From Anaerosphaera aminiphila DSM 21120 (GTDB lineage: Bacteria > Bacillota > Clostridia > Tissierellales > Peptoniphilaceae): a stretch of DNA of 64,000 nt. The position numbers and the translations under genes are program-made. The notes under the pieces are model-generated. The model did no database searches. It saw only the letters and a list, made by a program, of their open reading frames with translations, and was not told where the DNA came from. Below, piece after piece: positions 43,663 through 52,178 of the stretch (within the stretch, counting starts at the first letter, position 1; every line of letters begins with the position of its first letter). Location of the stretch: assembly GCF_900129925.1 (NCBI RefSeq), contig NZ_FQXI01000002.1, positions 1 through 64,000 on the forward strand, given 5' to 3'.

Positions 43663-45450
43663 ATGTTGAATTTGAGCTCAAGTGAAAAATCTAAAGTAAT
43701 TTCTGCTGTGGAGATGGCAGCAGTATCAAATGTATCTAATCTCACTGCAGATAGAGTGGTTGCTTTAACAGGTGGACACGGGATGGTAAATATGGCTATA
43801 CATACTGTAGCAAATGTAATAACTGATGAATTGTTAAGAGGCAGTAAATTATCAATTGAATTTGCAGATGCAAGAAAATTACCAATAGATGATTTGATGG
43901 AAAAAGCTATAAAAGTTGCCAAAAAATCAGGAGCTGATAGTGCCAATGCAGCATTAATAGTAGCCTGTATTATGTACTTAGCAGGATCAAAAGCACAAGT
44001 GGGAATACCAGCAGGAAATAGAAAGTTAGGAGCAACAGCTAGAATGTTGGCTGGAGTTGATAGAATAGGAGTAGCTAACGTCCCCACAGCTAAGATGAAT
44101 AATAAAATATCAGGTTTTCCGGCTGTAATGGCTATTTATCAGGCAATGATGGAAGGAAAGCTGACAAGTTATGATGGAAGAAATATACCAAATTTTGTTG
44201 CTGGAGGACCATTATACGGTCATAGTGCTTTAGGAGAAGATTTTATATGGCCGGAAATGGCAGAAAATGGTGCGAGAATAGGAACGCAAGCTATGCTTGA
44301 TGCAATGGCAGGTGCTGGAATGAGACCTCATCCATTTACAGCAGCTGTATTAGGAGCAGCGGCAATTTTAGAAGTGATTCACCCAGATGCAGAAGTCCCT
44401 GAAGAAAGTGGTACATATGGAAGAATGAGTTCTGCATATTTAGTGGGAAAATCAGCAATGGTGACTGCAGGATTGCCTGAAAAATTACATTTGAAAGTTA
44501 CTGGAGAAGAATTTGATACTGCGCAAGTTGTAGGCGATGTCGGGTTGATATTAAAAGATATTGGGGGACCATCGGTTATAGGAATGATGGCTTTTGACGA
44601 AATATTTGCAGCTTTTGAAGAAATGATATCAGGATTTTCAGGGTCGCCAATAAATGCTCCTATAGGTCACGTTGGTGCATATGCTGTAATTGGCATGAAA
44701 GCATTAATTGAAAATGAAGGCGATGTTGACAAAGTAGCAAGTATGATTGCAAAAGAACGTGAGGCATCTTCTTTTGATCCAGAAGTTGCGATGATCAGTA
44801 TAAATACAATTTGTAGGAAAGCAAATGAACTGTTTTCAGGACCTGTTACAAATATGCTCATAGAAGCAACAGAACCAACGAGAGCAAATGCGATTCATAA
44901 AAGAGCAGAATTTGTAGTTGATGAACTTTCTTTAGATAAAAATTTAGAAGATATAGTAAAAGAGTTAGAAGACGAACGTATCAGAAATGTAGAAGAGAAT
45001 GCGAATAGGATTCTTTCGGCAATGGCTGGAGATAAAGTTATAGTTAAAGTATTAAAAATAGAACCAGGTGCAAGAAGAAAAGCCAAGACGGCTAAAAAAT
45101 ACTTGGCATTTGACCCATTAGTAGATATAAGTCTTACAATTGGTAATAATACTGCAGTTATGGAAAACTTTGTTCATGAGTTGATTCCTCAAATTAGTAG
45201 AGGAGAGCGAGAGGACATTGCTTGGGCAGCACCATTTGCAGCAACAGTAGTAAGTGAATTGGTCCTTGCTTCTGTAAGTATTATAAACATAGTAGTTCCG
45301 GCTGCAGTTGCATCGGCGCTTAAGTTGTATTCACCAAAGGAAGCAGCAACAATTTCAGAAAAAGCAGCATATATAACGGGAGCAATACCAGGAGGAAAAG
45401 TAGCTGGAACAAATGTAGGAAAATTGGCACTAAATATAATGGAATATTGA
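43663..45450 (+). CDS. conserved-looking protein of unknown function, 595 residues
   Basis: I do not recognise this family. The protein is rich in Gly, Ala and Met, with no signal peptide. Notable segments are VALTGGHGMVNMAIHTVANV (about 33-52), VGIPAGNRKLGATARML, GAGMRPHPFTAAVLGAAA, NAPIGHVGAYAVIGM, and a hydrophobic stretch near 540-560 followed by TGAIPGGKVAGTNVGK. The repeated Gly-rich loops and His/Arg pairs suggest an enzyme binding a phosphate or cofactor. It heads the LarC-containing cluster but is separated from it by a hairpin. Ribosome site ggaggtg is good. A distant relation to serine dehydratase alpha chains crossed my mind but is not supported. Confidence 0.85.
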   Translation: MLNLSSSEKSKVISAVEMAAVSNVSNLTADRVVALTGGHGMVNMAIHTVANVITDELLRGSKLSIEFADARKLPIDDLMEKAIKVAKKSGADSANAALIVACIMYLAGSKAQVGIPAGNRKLGATARMLAGVDRIGVANVPTAKMNNKISGFPAVMAIYQAMMEGKLTSYDGRNIPNFVAGGPLYGHSALGEDFIWPEMAENGARIGTQAMLDAMAGAGMRPHPFTAAVLGAAAILEVIHPDAEVPEESGTYGRMSSAYLVGKSAMVTAGLPEKLHLKVTGEEFDTAQVVGDVGLILKDIGGPSVIGMMAFDEIFAAFEEMISGFSGSPINAPIGHVGAYAVIGMKALIENEGDVDKVASMIAKEREASSFDPEVAMISINTICRKANELFSGPVTNMLIEATEPTRANAIHKRAEFVVDELSLDKNLEDIVKELEDERIRNVEENANRILSAMAGDKVIVKVLKIEPGARRKAKTAKKYLAFDPLVDISLTIGNNTAVMENFVHELIPQISRGEREDIAWAAPFAATVVSELVLASVSIINIVVPAAVASALKLYSPKEAATISEKAAYITGAIPGGKVAGTNVGKLALNIMEY

Positions 45451-45458
45451 ATTTAGCT

Positions 45459-45504
45459 CTAATCTATAGTTGAAAATATTTTCAACTATAGATTAGAATT
45501 TTTA
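45459..45504 (+). terminator. long-stem hairpin between the 595-residue gene and larC2
   Basis: Arms of 18 bases, ctaatctatagttgaaaa with ttttcaactatagattag (45459-45476, 45479-45496), loop ta, then aattttt. The stem is AT-rich but perfect. It should stop or reduce transcription into the downstream larC-like genes. Confidence 0.7.
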
Positions 45505-45537
45505 AAAATAATTCAAATTTAAAATAGGGATGATTAT

Positions 45538-46062
45538 ATGAATAAATTATTTTCTAAAGAAGGAATATTGTTACTGGTACAAATTGATCATTTAAATGGT
45601 GAAATATTAGGTTCTGTCTTTGAGTATTTATATGAAGCAGGAGCTTTAAATGTACAATGTATACAAACTATTACAAAAAAGAATAGACCGGGAAACATCT
45701 TGTTAATAGATGTTCCTTTAGGAAAAATAAAAGAAGTAGAATGTATAATAATTAATGAATTAGGCTCTACAGGTTGGCATAGAATAAGTACAGACCATAT
45801 GCATGTTCCAGTGGAAATAGTTACTAGAAAAGTAAAAATATTAATAGATTCTTATAATTTTTTATTTGAACTTCAAGGTAAAAAAGTAAAAGGAGAAGCT
45901 GGAAGTATTAGACCGGAACACAGTAATTGCATTAAATTAAAGGAAGAAATACGGAAATTTTGTAAGATAGAAGTTCCACTTAAACTAATATATGAAAAAG
46001 TTCAAACTTTGTTTAATGAAGAGCAAACAGAGTTAATTTTTAATAAAAAAGATATTCTATGA
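45538..46062 (+). CDS. LarC C-terminal-domain protein (stand-alone LarC2)
   Basis: 174 residues corresponding only to the C-terminal half of LarC (the former DUF111 protein), which makes the CTP-dependent nickel insertion step of nickel-pincer cofactor synthesis. Diagnostic segments: NGEILGSVFEYLYEAGALNV, TITKKNRPGNILL and a final RPEHSNCIKLKEEIRKF. In characterised LarC this part follows the N-terminal half, in some species through a frameshift. Here it is a separate gene with its own start and lies before the N-terminal half. Confidence 0.8.
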   Translation: MNKLFSKEGILLLVQIDHLNGEILGSVFEYLYEAGALNVQCIQTITKKNRPGNILLIDVPLGKIKEVECIIINELGSTGWHRISTDHMHVPVEIVTRKVKILIDSYNFLFELQGKKVKGEAGSIRPEHSNCIKLKEEIRKFCKIEVPLKLIYEKVQTLFNEEQTELIFNKKDIL

Positions 46063-46084
46063 TGTTTTAAAGGAGATATGTGTG

Positions 46085-46807
46085 ATGAGGGGACTGTATT
46101 TTGAATGTGATTCAGGAATAAGTGGAGATATGACAGTGGGGGCTCTTTTGGATTTAGGTGCAAGTAAAACATTATTAATAGATGGATTAAAAAGTTTAAA
46201 CATAGATGGATTCAGAATAGAAATTGAGAAAAAACGGAAAAGAAATATAGAAGTATGTGATTACAATGTCATTCTAGAAGGATATCCAAAAGAAAGCAGA
46301 AATATACATGATATATCAAAAATAATAGAACAATCTTTGATTTCAGAAAATGCAAAAAAAATATCAAAAATAATATTTAACATAAAAGCAGAAGCTGGTG
46401 CTAAAGCACATAATGTATCTGTTGATAAATTTTATTTCCATGAGCAAGGGGCACTTGATTCAATTGCGGATATTGTAGGAGCGGCAATATGTTTTGATGA
46501 TTTAAAAGTTGAGGAAGTTATAAATTTAAGAGTAAATGATGGGTGTGGTTATATAAAATGTAAAGATAAAATTTTAAGTGTTCCAGTGCCAGCAACAAAA
46601 CTAATATCTCAGAAATACAATTTAAATTTAGTTAGTACTGATGAAAAAGGAGAAATGGTTACTCCTACTGGTGCAAGTATACTCGCAGGGATAAAAACTA
46701 TGGATTTTTTACCTGAGAATTATGTTGTGGAAAAAGTTGGTTTTGGAAATGGAAAAAGAAATTATACAAATGGAAGTATTCTAAAAGTTTCTTTAATTAG
46801 TTGGTAA
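46085..46807 (+). CDS. LarC N-terminal-domain protein (stand-alone LarC1)
   Basis: About 240 residues matching the N-terminal half of LarC: YFECDSGISGDMTVGALLDL at the start, RNIHDISKII, YFHEQGALDSIADIVGAAIC, SVPVPATKLI and GEMVTPTGASIL. It ends where the C-terminal domain would begin. Start taken as ATG 46085, seven bases after aggag; a GTG one codon earlier is also possible. It is 22 bp after LarC2, so the two products can assemble into one enzyme. No frameshift signal is needed, since they are complete genes. Confidence 0.83.
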   Translation: MRGLYFECDSGISGDMTVGALLDLGASKTLLIDGLKSLNIDGFRIEIEKKRKRNIEVCDYNVILEGYPKESRNIHDISKIIEQSLISENAKKISKIIFNIKAEAGAKAHNVSVDKFYFHEQGALDSIADIVGAAICFDDLKVEEVINLRVNDGCGYIKCKDKILSVPVPATKLISQKYNLNLVSTDEKGEMVTPTGASILAGIKTMDFLPENYVVEKVGFGNGKRNYTNGSILKVSLISW

Positions 46808-46823
46808 TAATAGGGGGTGTTTT

Positions 46824-47252
46824 ATGAAGAATGATATTGAAATGGCAAAGAAAATATTTTTTGATGAAAAATTATCTTTGGTAATAGTTAAAAACAACAA
46901 GGTGATTATTAAAAGTCTTGAAAGGGGGATTAAACCTTTATACACAGCTATAATGGAAAATGGTGAAATGTTATTAAATGCATCAGTTGCAGATAAAATA
47001 ACAGGTAAAGCTGCAGCGATGTTGTGTGTTTATGGGAAAATAGATACATTGTATACAGAAGTAGTATCTGAAGAAGCAATGGAAGTTTTAAATAATTCTG
47101 AAGTAGAATATACATACTTAGAGTCTACTTTGCATATAAGGAACAGAGATAATACAGGGCTATGCCCTATGGAAATAATTTCTTCAAATATAGATGATAC
47201 AGAGATATTATTAGGGGAAATTCAAAATTTTTTAGAAAAAAATGGAATATAA
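46824..47252 (+). CDS. DUF1893 domain protein
   Basis: 142 residues. KNNKVIIKSLERGIKPLYTAI, then KITGKAAAMLCVYGKIDTLY and SEEAMEVLNNSEVEYTYLE, is the pattern of DUF1893 proteins, which have a predicted deaminase-like fold. The C-terminal region has DNTGLCPMEI with a Cys at the place of a typical metal or active site. Function unknown. It is placed 16 bp after larC1 and 49 bp before the ECF gene; a ggggg-type ribosome site is present. Confidence 0.8.
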   Translation: MKNDIEMAKKIFFDEKLSLVIVKNNKVIIKSLERGIKPLYTAIMENGEMLLNASVADKITGKAAAMLCVYGKIDTLYTEVVSEEAMEVLNNSEVEYTYLESTLHIRNRDNTGLCPMEIISSNIDDTEILLGEIQNFLEKNGI

Positions 47253-47301
47253 ACAATTGTTAAATTTATGAATGATAAATAAATTAAGGGAGGATATCTA
47301 T

Positions 47302-47835
47302 ATGAAGACAAAAATATCTACTAAAGAATTAGTTTTGTGTGCTTTTTTATTGTGTTTAGGATTGATTTTACCTATGTTGTTTCATAGTTTTGGAATTGCT
47401 GGACAAATTTTTTTACCTATGCACATTCCAATCTTATTAGGAGGGTTACTCTTGCCTCCAGTGTTAGCTTTAAGTTTAGGGATAATAACTCCGATTATTA
47501 GTAGTGCTTTAACAGGAATGCCTGTGATGTTTCCTATGGCAATTATCATGGTTGTTGAACTAGGTACATATGGATTTGTAAGTTCTATTTTATTGAAAAA
47601 GTTCAAATTACCTATGATTGTGGCTTTAATAATTTCAATGATAGTAGGGAGAGTATTTGCGGGTTTAACTGTGGCAATATTAGCTAAACTATTTGGTTTA
47701 AATATGAATCCGGTGATATATATTAAAGGAGCGGTTATTACAGGTATACCTGGAATTATAATTCAAATAATAATAATTCCAATACTAGCAAGTGCAGTGA
47801 AGAAATATTATAATAGTTCTTTGAGTGTGAATTAG
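47302..47835 (+). CDS. ECF transporter S component (substrate-binding membrane protein)
   Basis: 177 residues with five or six hydrophobic helices. The N-terminal helix LVLCAFLLCLGLILPMLFH, followed by LPMHIPILLGGLLLPPVLAL, is typical of ECF S components (the MxxH-P-I loop). It would share an energising EcfAA'T module encoded elsewhere. Start at ATG 47302 after gggagg. Its ligand is unknown; in the setting of LarC, a vitamin-like precursor such as a nicotinate derivative is an idea, not a finding. Confidence 0.82.
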   Translation: MKTKISTKELVLCAFLLCLGLILPMLFHSFGIAGQIFLPMHIPILLGGLLLPPVLALSLGIITPIISSALTGMPVMFPMAIIMVVELGTYGFVSSILLKKFKLPMIVALIISMIVGRVFAGLTVAILAKLFGLNMNPVIYIKGAVITGIPGIIIQIIIIPILASAVKKYYNSSLSVN

Positions 47836-47875
47836 AATAAGTAGCTATTAGTTATATTATTTGTGAGGTGAGAGA

Positions 47876-48703
47876 ATGACTAAAGTTTTAAAATCAGATG
47901 CAATTGCAGAAAAGTTAGTTGTAGATTTAAAGGATAGAATTGAAAAGAGAAAACTTAAGCCGATTTTATCTGTGATTAGATTTGGAGCGGATCCTGCTGA
48001 TTTGGCCTATGAACGTGGCATAAAGAAAAGTGCGGAAAAACTGGGTATAGAGGTTCAAGTAAATGAGTTGAGCAGAGATGAAAGTGAGGAAAGCGTATTA
48101 AACTTAATAAAAAAAGTTAATGGTGATGACAGTCTGGGAGGACTTTTAATTTTTAGACCACTTCCGGAGCACTTAGACGAGGAAAAAATAAACAACACTA
48201 TTAGCCCAAGTAAGGACATTGACTGTATGAGCCCAATAAACAAGGCAAAAGTTTACTCAGGAGATATTTCAGGATTTATTCCACTTGCTCCAAAGGCGGC
48301 AGTTTTGCTATTGGAAGAGAGTGGGTATAGTGTAGATGGGAAGAATTGTGTAATTATAAATCACTCAAGTGTTGTTGGAAAGCCATTGGCAATGATACTT
48401 CTTGCCAAGTGGGCAACAGTTACACTTTGCCATGTAAAGACGAAGAATTTAAAAGAGCATACTAAGGGGGCTGATTATGTCTTTACGGCAATGGGAAGGG
48501 CAGAAAGCCTAGATGAAAGTTATTTTAATGAGAACAGTGTATTAATAGATATTGGACTTTCTGCAAATGCAGAAGGAAAAATGAGAGGTGATTTAAAGGC
48601 AGATAGTGTAGATGGGAAAATTGAAGCTTATAGTCCTGTGCCTGGTGGAGTTGGGAAAATCACTAATTTACTATTACTGGAGAATGTAATTAACTATTAT
48701 TAG
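47876..48703 (+). CDS. folD: divergent FolD: methylene-THF dehydrogenase, cyclohydrolase residues altered
   Basis: 275 residues with the FolD plan and Rossmann domain (HSSVVGKPLAMILL, ATVTLCHVKTKNL, PVPGGVGKITNLL). In ordinary FolD the cyclohydrolase/active site has Y-x3-K, then LVQLPLP, DVDGFHP and PCTP. Here these read YERGI (Lys to Ile), LIFRPLP (Gln to Phe), DIDCMSP and PLAP. The Tyr and the Asp are kept, while the catalytic Lys and Gln are not. The protein may therefore be a dehydrogenase only, with the neighbouring cyclodeaminase-family protein giving the cyclohydrolase step. Good gaggtgaga site. Confidence 0.85.
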   Translation: MTKVLKSDAIAEKLVVDLKDRIEKRKLKPILSVIRFGADPADLAYERGIKKSAEKLGIEVQVNELSRDESEESVLNLIKKVNGDDSLGGLLIFRPLPEHLDEEKINNTISPSKDIDCMSPINKAKVYSGDISGFIPLAPKAAVLLLEESGYSVDGKNCVIINHSSVVGKPLAMILLAKWATVTLCHVKTKNLKEHTKGADYVFTAMGRAESLDESYFNENSVLIDIGLSANAEGKMRGDLKADSVDGKIEAYSPVPGGVGKITNLLLLENVINYY

Positions 48704-48840
48704 CGCAAATATAAAAAATAGTATGTAAAATTTTTTATATTTTTGAAAACTAGTATTTATTAGACGTTTAGTAGATAGTTATTTGATAATCTTACTCCAT
48801 ACGAAGAAGGTACATAGAAATCTAGGAGGTAAATATTTAA

Positions 48841-49734
48841 ATGAAAAAAGTAATGTGTATTCCAAATTATTCAGAAGGAAGAGATTTAGACAAAATAGAC
48901 AAAATAGTTGAGTGCTTTAGAGGTAAAGAGGGAGTAAAATTAATTGACTACCAACCAGACAAGGATCATAACAGAACAGTTGTTGAATTAATTGGTGAAC
49001 CAGAGCCAATAATTAAAGCTGTTATTGAGTCTGTTAAAGTAGCGCAAGAAGTTATTGACATGACTAAACACGAAGGTGGACACCCAAGAATGGGAGCTGT
49101 TGACGTTATTCCTTTTATTCCTGTAAAAAATGTTACAACTGAAGATTGTGTTGAATACGCAAATGAAGTTGGAAAAGCTGTTGGTGATTTAGGAATTCCA
49201 GTATATCTATATGAAGATGCAGCTACAACTCCTGACAGAAAGAACCTTGCTAAAGTTAGAAAAGGACAATATGAAGGATTCTTTGAAAAGATAAAATTAC
49301 CTGAGTGGAAACCAGATTACGGTCCACAAGAAATGAATGCTAAAAGTGGTGTAACTGGAGTTAGTGCAAGATTCCACTTAGTTGCGTTTAATGTTAACTT
49401 AAATACAGATAAAGTAGAAATTGCAGATGCAATTGCTAAAAAAGTTCGTCACGTTGGCGGAGGACTTAGATTTGTTAAGGCAATTGGACTTCCACTTGAA
49501 GAAAGAGGACAAGTTCAAGTGTCAATGAACTTAGTAAACTTTGAAAAGACAGCTGTTTATCAAGCTCTTGAAATGATAAAATCAGAAGCAAAGAGATATG
49601 GTGTAAGTGTTTACGGAACAGAACTAATAGGATTAATTCCACTACAAGCACTAATTGACTCTGCTCAATACTATATGCAAATTGAAAACTTTGAATATGA
49701 TCAAGTTTTAGAAACACTTTTAATTGAAGAATAA
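48841..49734 (+). CDS. ftcD: glutamate formimidoyltransferase
   Basis: 297 residues, the stand-alone N-terminal (transferase) part of FTCD. It moves the formimino group from formiminoglutamate (a histidine breakdown product) to THF. Motifs: CIPNYSEGRD at the start, HNRTVVELIGEP, GGHPRMGAVDVIPFIP with the catalytic His region, and YLYEDAATTPDRKNLA. The cyclodeaminase that completes the step is a separate gene two positions downstream. Strong aggaggtaaat site. Gap of 51 bp to fhs. Confidence 0.95.
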   Translation: MKKVMCIPNYSEGRDLDKIDKIVECFRGKEGVKLIDYQPDKDHNRTVVELIGEPEPIIKAVIESVKVAQEVIDMTKHEGGHPRMGAVDVIPFIPVKNVTTEDCVEYANEVGKAVGDLGIPVYLYEDAATTPDRKNLAKVRKGQYEGFFEKIKLPEWKPDYGPQEMNAKSGVTGVSARFHLVAFNVNLNTDKVEIADAIAKKVRHVGGGLRFVKAIGLPLEERGQVQVSMNLVNFEKTAVYQALEMIKSEAKRYGVSVYGTELIGLIPLQALIDSAQYYMQIENFEYDQVLETLLIEE

Positions 49735-49785
49735 TTACCTACAAATAGGATATAGAATTTAATTTAAATTTAAGGAGAAAAAAAG

Positions 49786-51465
49786 ATGGCAGAGTTTAAA
49801 ACTGATATTGAAATAGCTAATGAAGTTGAAATGGAACCAATAGTTAATGTAGCGAAGAAATGTGGTCTACATGAAGATGAAATAGAAAACTACGGTAAAT
49901 ATAAAGCAAAAATTTCTTTTGACGCAATTGAAAGATTGGAAAAAGAAAAAGATGGAAAGTTAATTTTAGTTACTGCAATTACTCCAACACCAGCTGGAGA
50001 AGGTAAATCAACAGTGTCAATTGGTCTTACTCAAGGCTTAAATAAAATTGGCAAGAACTCAATAGTTGCACTTAGAGAACCTTCACTAGGACCTGTATTT
50101 GGTGTTAAAGGTGGAGCAGCAGGTGGTGGATATTCACAAGTAGTTCCAATGGAAGATATCAACCTTCACTTCACTGGTGACTTACACGCAATGACTGCAG
50201 CAAATAACTTACTTGCAGCATTACTTGATAACCATATCCAACAGGGAAATGTTCTTAGAATAGATTCAAGAAACGTTACTTGGAAGAGAGTTCTTGATAT
50301 GAACGACAGAAGTTTGAGAAATATTGTAATCGGACTTGGTGGAAAAGCTGAAGGATTCGTAAGAGAAGATCACTTTATGATTACTGTAGCTTCTGAAATA
50401 ATGGCAGCACTTTGTCTATCACACGATTTAGAAGACTTAAAAGTTAGACTTGCTAGAATGATAGTTGCTTACAACCTTGACGGTGAACCTGTAACAGCAG
50501 GAGACCTACAAGCTCAAGGTGCAATGGCTATGCTTCTTAAAGATGCTATTAAACCAAACCTAGTTCAAACATTAGAACACACACCAGCGTTAATTCACGG
50601 TGGACCATTTGCAAACATTGCTCACGGATGTAACTCTCTAATAGCTACAAAACTTGGTTTAAAAATGAGTGATTATTTAGTAACTGAGGCAGGTTTCGGT
50701 GCTGACCTTGGAGCTGAAAAATTCTTAGATATTAAATGTAGATTAGGTGGATTAAATCCAGATGCAGTTGTTATAGTAGCTACAATTAAAGCTCTTAAAA
50801 TGCATGGTGGAGTTCCTAAGACAGAACTTTCAACTGAAAATGTTGAAGCTCTTGAAAAGGGATTTGCAAACCTTGGAAGACACATTGAAAACCTTAAGAA
50901 ATTTGGACTACCAGTAGTTGTAGCAGTAAACAGATTCGTTCAAGATACTGATGCAGAAATTAATTTACTAATAGAAAAATGTAAAGAATATGGCGTTGAA
51001 GTTTCTCTATGTGAAGTTTGGGCTAAGGGTGGAGAAGGTGCAATTGACCTTGCTAATAAAGTTGTAAACTTAATTGAAACTGAAAAGAGCAACTACAAGC
51101 CAATCTATGATGTAGAAGATACTATAGAAGAAAAATTAAATATTATAGTAAAAGAAATATATAGAGGTGGAAAAGTTACACTTACACCTGCAGCTAAAAA
51201 ACAAGTTAAGAAATTAGAAGAATTAGGATTAGATAAAATGCCAATTTGTATGGCTAAAACTCAATTCTCTTTCTCAGATGATCCAAAAGCAGTAGGTGCA
51301 CCAGAAGGATTTGAAATTACAGTTCAAGACGTAAGGGTATCTGCAGGAGCAGGATTTATAGTATGTCAAACATCTAACATAATGATTATGCCAGGACTTC
51401 CAAAAGTTCCAGCAGCTAATAAAATGGATGTTAAGGCAGACGGAAGCATGGTTGGATTGTTCTAA
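49786..51465 (+). CDS. fhs: formate-tetrahydrofolate ligase (10-formyl-THF synthetase)
   Basis: 559 residues. The P-loop [11 protein letters not shown] lies at 66-76. Family segments [38 protein letters not shown] and [14 protein letters not shown] are intact. It links formate, ATP and THF to 10-formyl-THF. In this setting the reverse direction would make ATP and formate from the formimino carbon of histidine. Length is normal. The codon choice is notably uniform, as in a well-expressed gene. The next gene starts 9 bp later. Confidence 0.97.
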   Translation: MAEFKTDIEIANEVEMEPIVNVAKKCGLHEDEIENYGKYKAKISFDAIERLEKEKDGKLILVTAITPTPAGEGKSTVSIGLTQGLNKIGKNSIVALREPSLGPVFGVKGGAAGGGYSQVVPMEDINLHFTGDLHAMTAANNLLAALLDNHIQQGNVLRIDSRNVTWKRVLDMNDRSLRNIVIGLGGKAEGFVREDHFMITVASEIMAALCLSHDLEDLKVRLARMIVAYNLDGEPVTAGDLQAQGAMAMLLKDAIKPNLVQTLEHTPALIHGGPFANIAHGCNSLIATKLGLKMSDYLVTEAGFGADLGAEKFLDIKCRLGGLNPDAVVIVATIKALKMHGGVPKTELSTENVEALEKGFANLGRHIENLKKFGLPVVVAVNRFVQDTDAEINLLIEKCKEYGVEVSLCEVWAKGGEGAIDLANKVVNLIETEKSNYKPIYDVEDTIEEKLNIIVKEIYRGGKVTLTPAAKKQVKKLEELGLDKMPICMAKTQFSFSDDPKAVGAPEGFEITVQDVRVSAGAGFIVCQTSNIMIMPGLPKVPAANKMDVKADGSMVGLF

Positions 51466-51474
51466 GGAGGAAAT

Positions 51475-52101
51475 ATGTTAAAAGATTTAAGCGTAAAAGA
51501 TTTTGTTGCAGAAACAGCTTCTGACTCACCGGCACCAGGTGGTGGATCAGTATCAGCTCTTGCAGCAGCACAAGCAGCAGCATTACTTGGAATGGTTGCA
51601 AATTTAACTGTAAAGAGTAAAAAATACGAAGAACTTCATGAAGAAATGGCTGAAATAGCTAAACAATGTAAAAAATATGAAGAAGACTTTGTAGAAGATA
51701 TAGATAGAGATGCAAATTCATTTAACGGAGTAATGAAGGCATTTAAAATGCCTAAAGAAACTGATGAAGAAAAAGCTGCAAGAAGTGCAAAAATTCAAGA
51801 AGAATACAAAAACGCAGCAAATGTACCACTATCAGTTGGTTTAAAAACTCTTGAGTTACTTGATATAGCAGAAGTGCTAGCAGAAAAGGGAAATTCAAAT
51901 GCAATAACTGATGTTGGAGTTGGAATTCTAAACTTAAAACTAGCTGCTACTGGAGCGTTTTACAATGTAAAAATTAATTTAGGTTCAATAAAAGATGAAG
52001 CTTATGTTGCTGATTTAAAAAAGCAAATGAAAGAAGCTTTAGCTACAGTAGAAAATAGAACAGATAGCATTTTAAAAACTGTCGAATCAATGATTGAATA
52101 A
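51475..52101 (+). CDS. fchA: formimidotetrahydrofolate cyclodeaminase / methenyl-THF cyclohydrolase family
   Basis: 208 residues, all helical. SPAPGGGSVSALAAAQAAAL near residues 18-37 is the family signature. It turns formimino-THF to methenyl-THF plus ammonia; FchA relatives also act as methenyl-THF cyclohydrolases. In this cluster the latter could replace the function missing from the altered FolD. 9 bp after fhs, strong aagGAGGaaat site, and a perfect terminator behind it. Confidence 0.92.
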   Translation: MLKDLSVKDFVAETASDSPAPGGGSVSALAAAQAAALLGMVANLTVKSKKYEELHEEMAEIAKQCKKYEEDFVEDIDRDANSFNGVMKAFKMPKETDEEKAARSAKIQEEYKNAANVPLSVGLKTLELLDIAEVLAEKGNSNAITDVGVGILNLKLAATGAFYNVKINLGSIKDEAYVADLKKQMKEALATVENRTDSILKTVESMIE

Positions 52102-52118
52102 AATATTTTAATGATTTA

Positions 52119-52152
52119 TTAGGGACTTGATATCAAGTCCCTAATTGTTTTA
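52119..52152 (+). terminator. rho-independent terminator
   Basis: A perfect 26-bp palindrome, ttagggacttgat plus its complement (52119-52144), followed by ttgtttt. Ends the ftcD-fhs-fchA unit. Confidence 0.88.
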
Positions 52153-52178
52153 TATGGCAAATTTATTTGGAGGAAAAA

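Noticed and set aside
43663-45450. Assignment of the 595-residue protein to LarA or to serine dehydratase
   Set aside because: Length and motifs do not match LarA, and the Gly-rich loops only vaguely recall serine dehydratase; no function is assigned.
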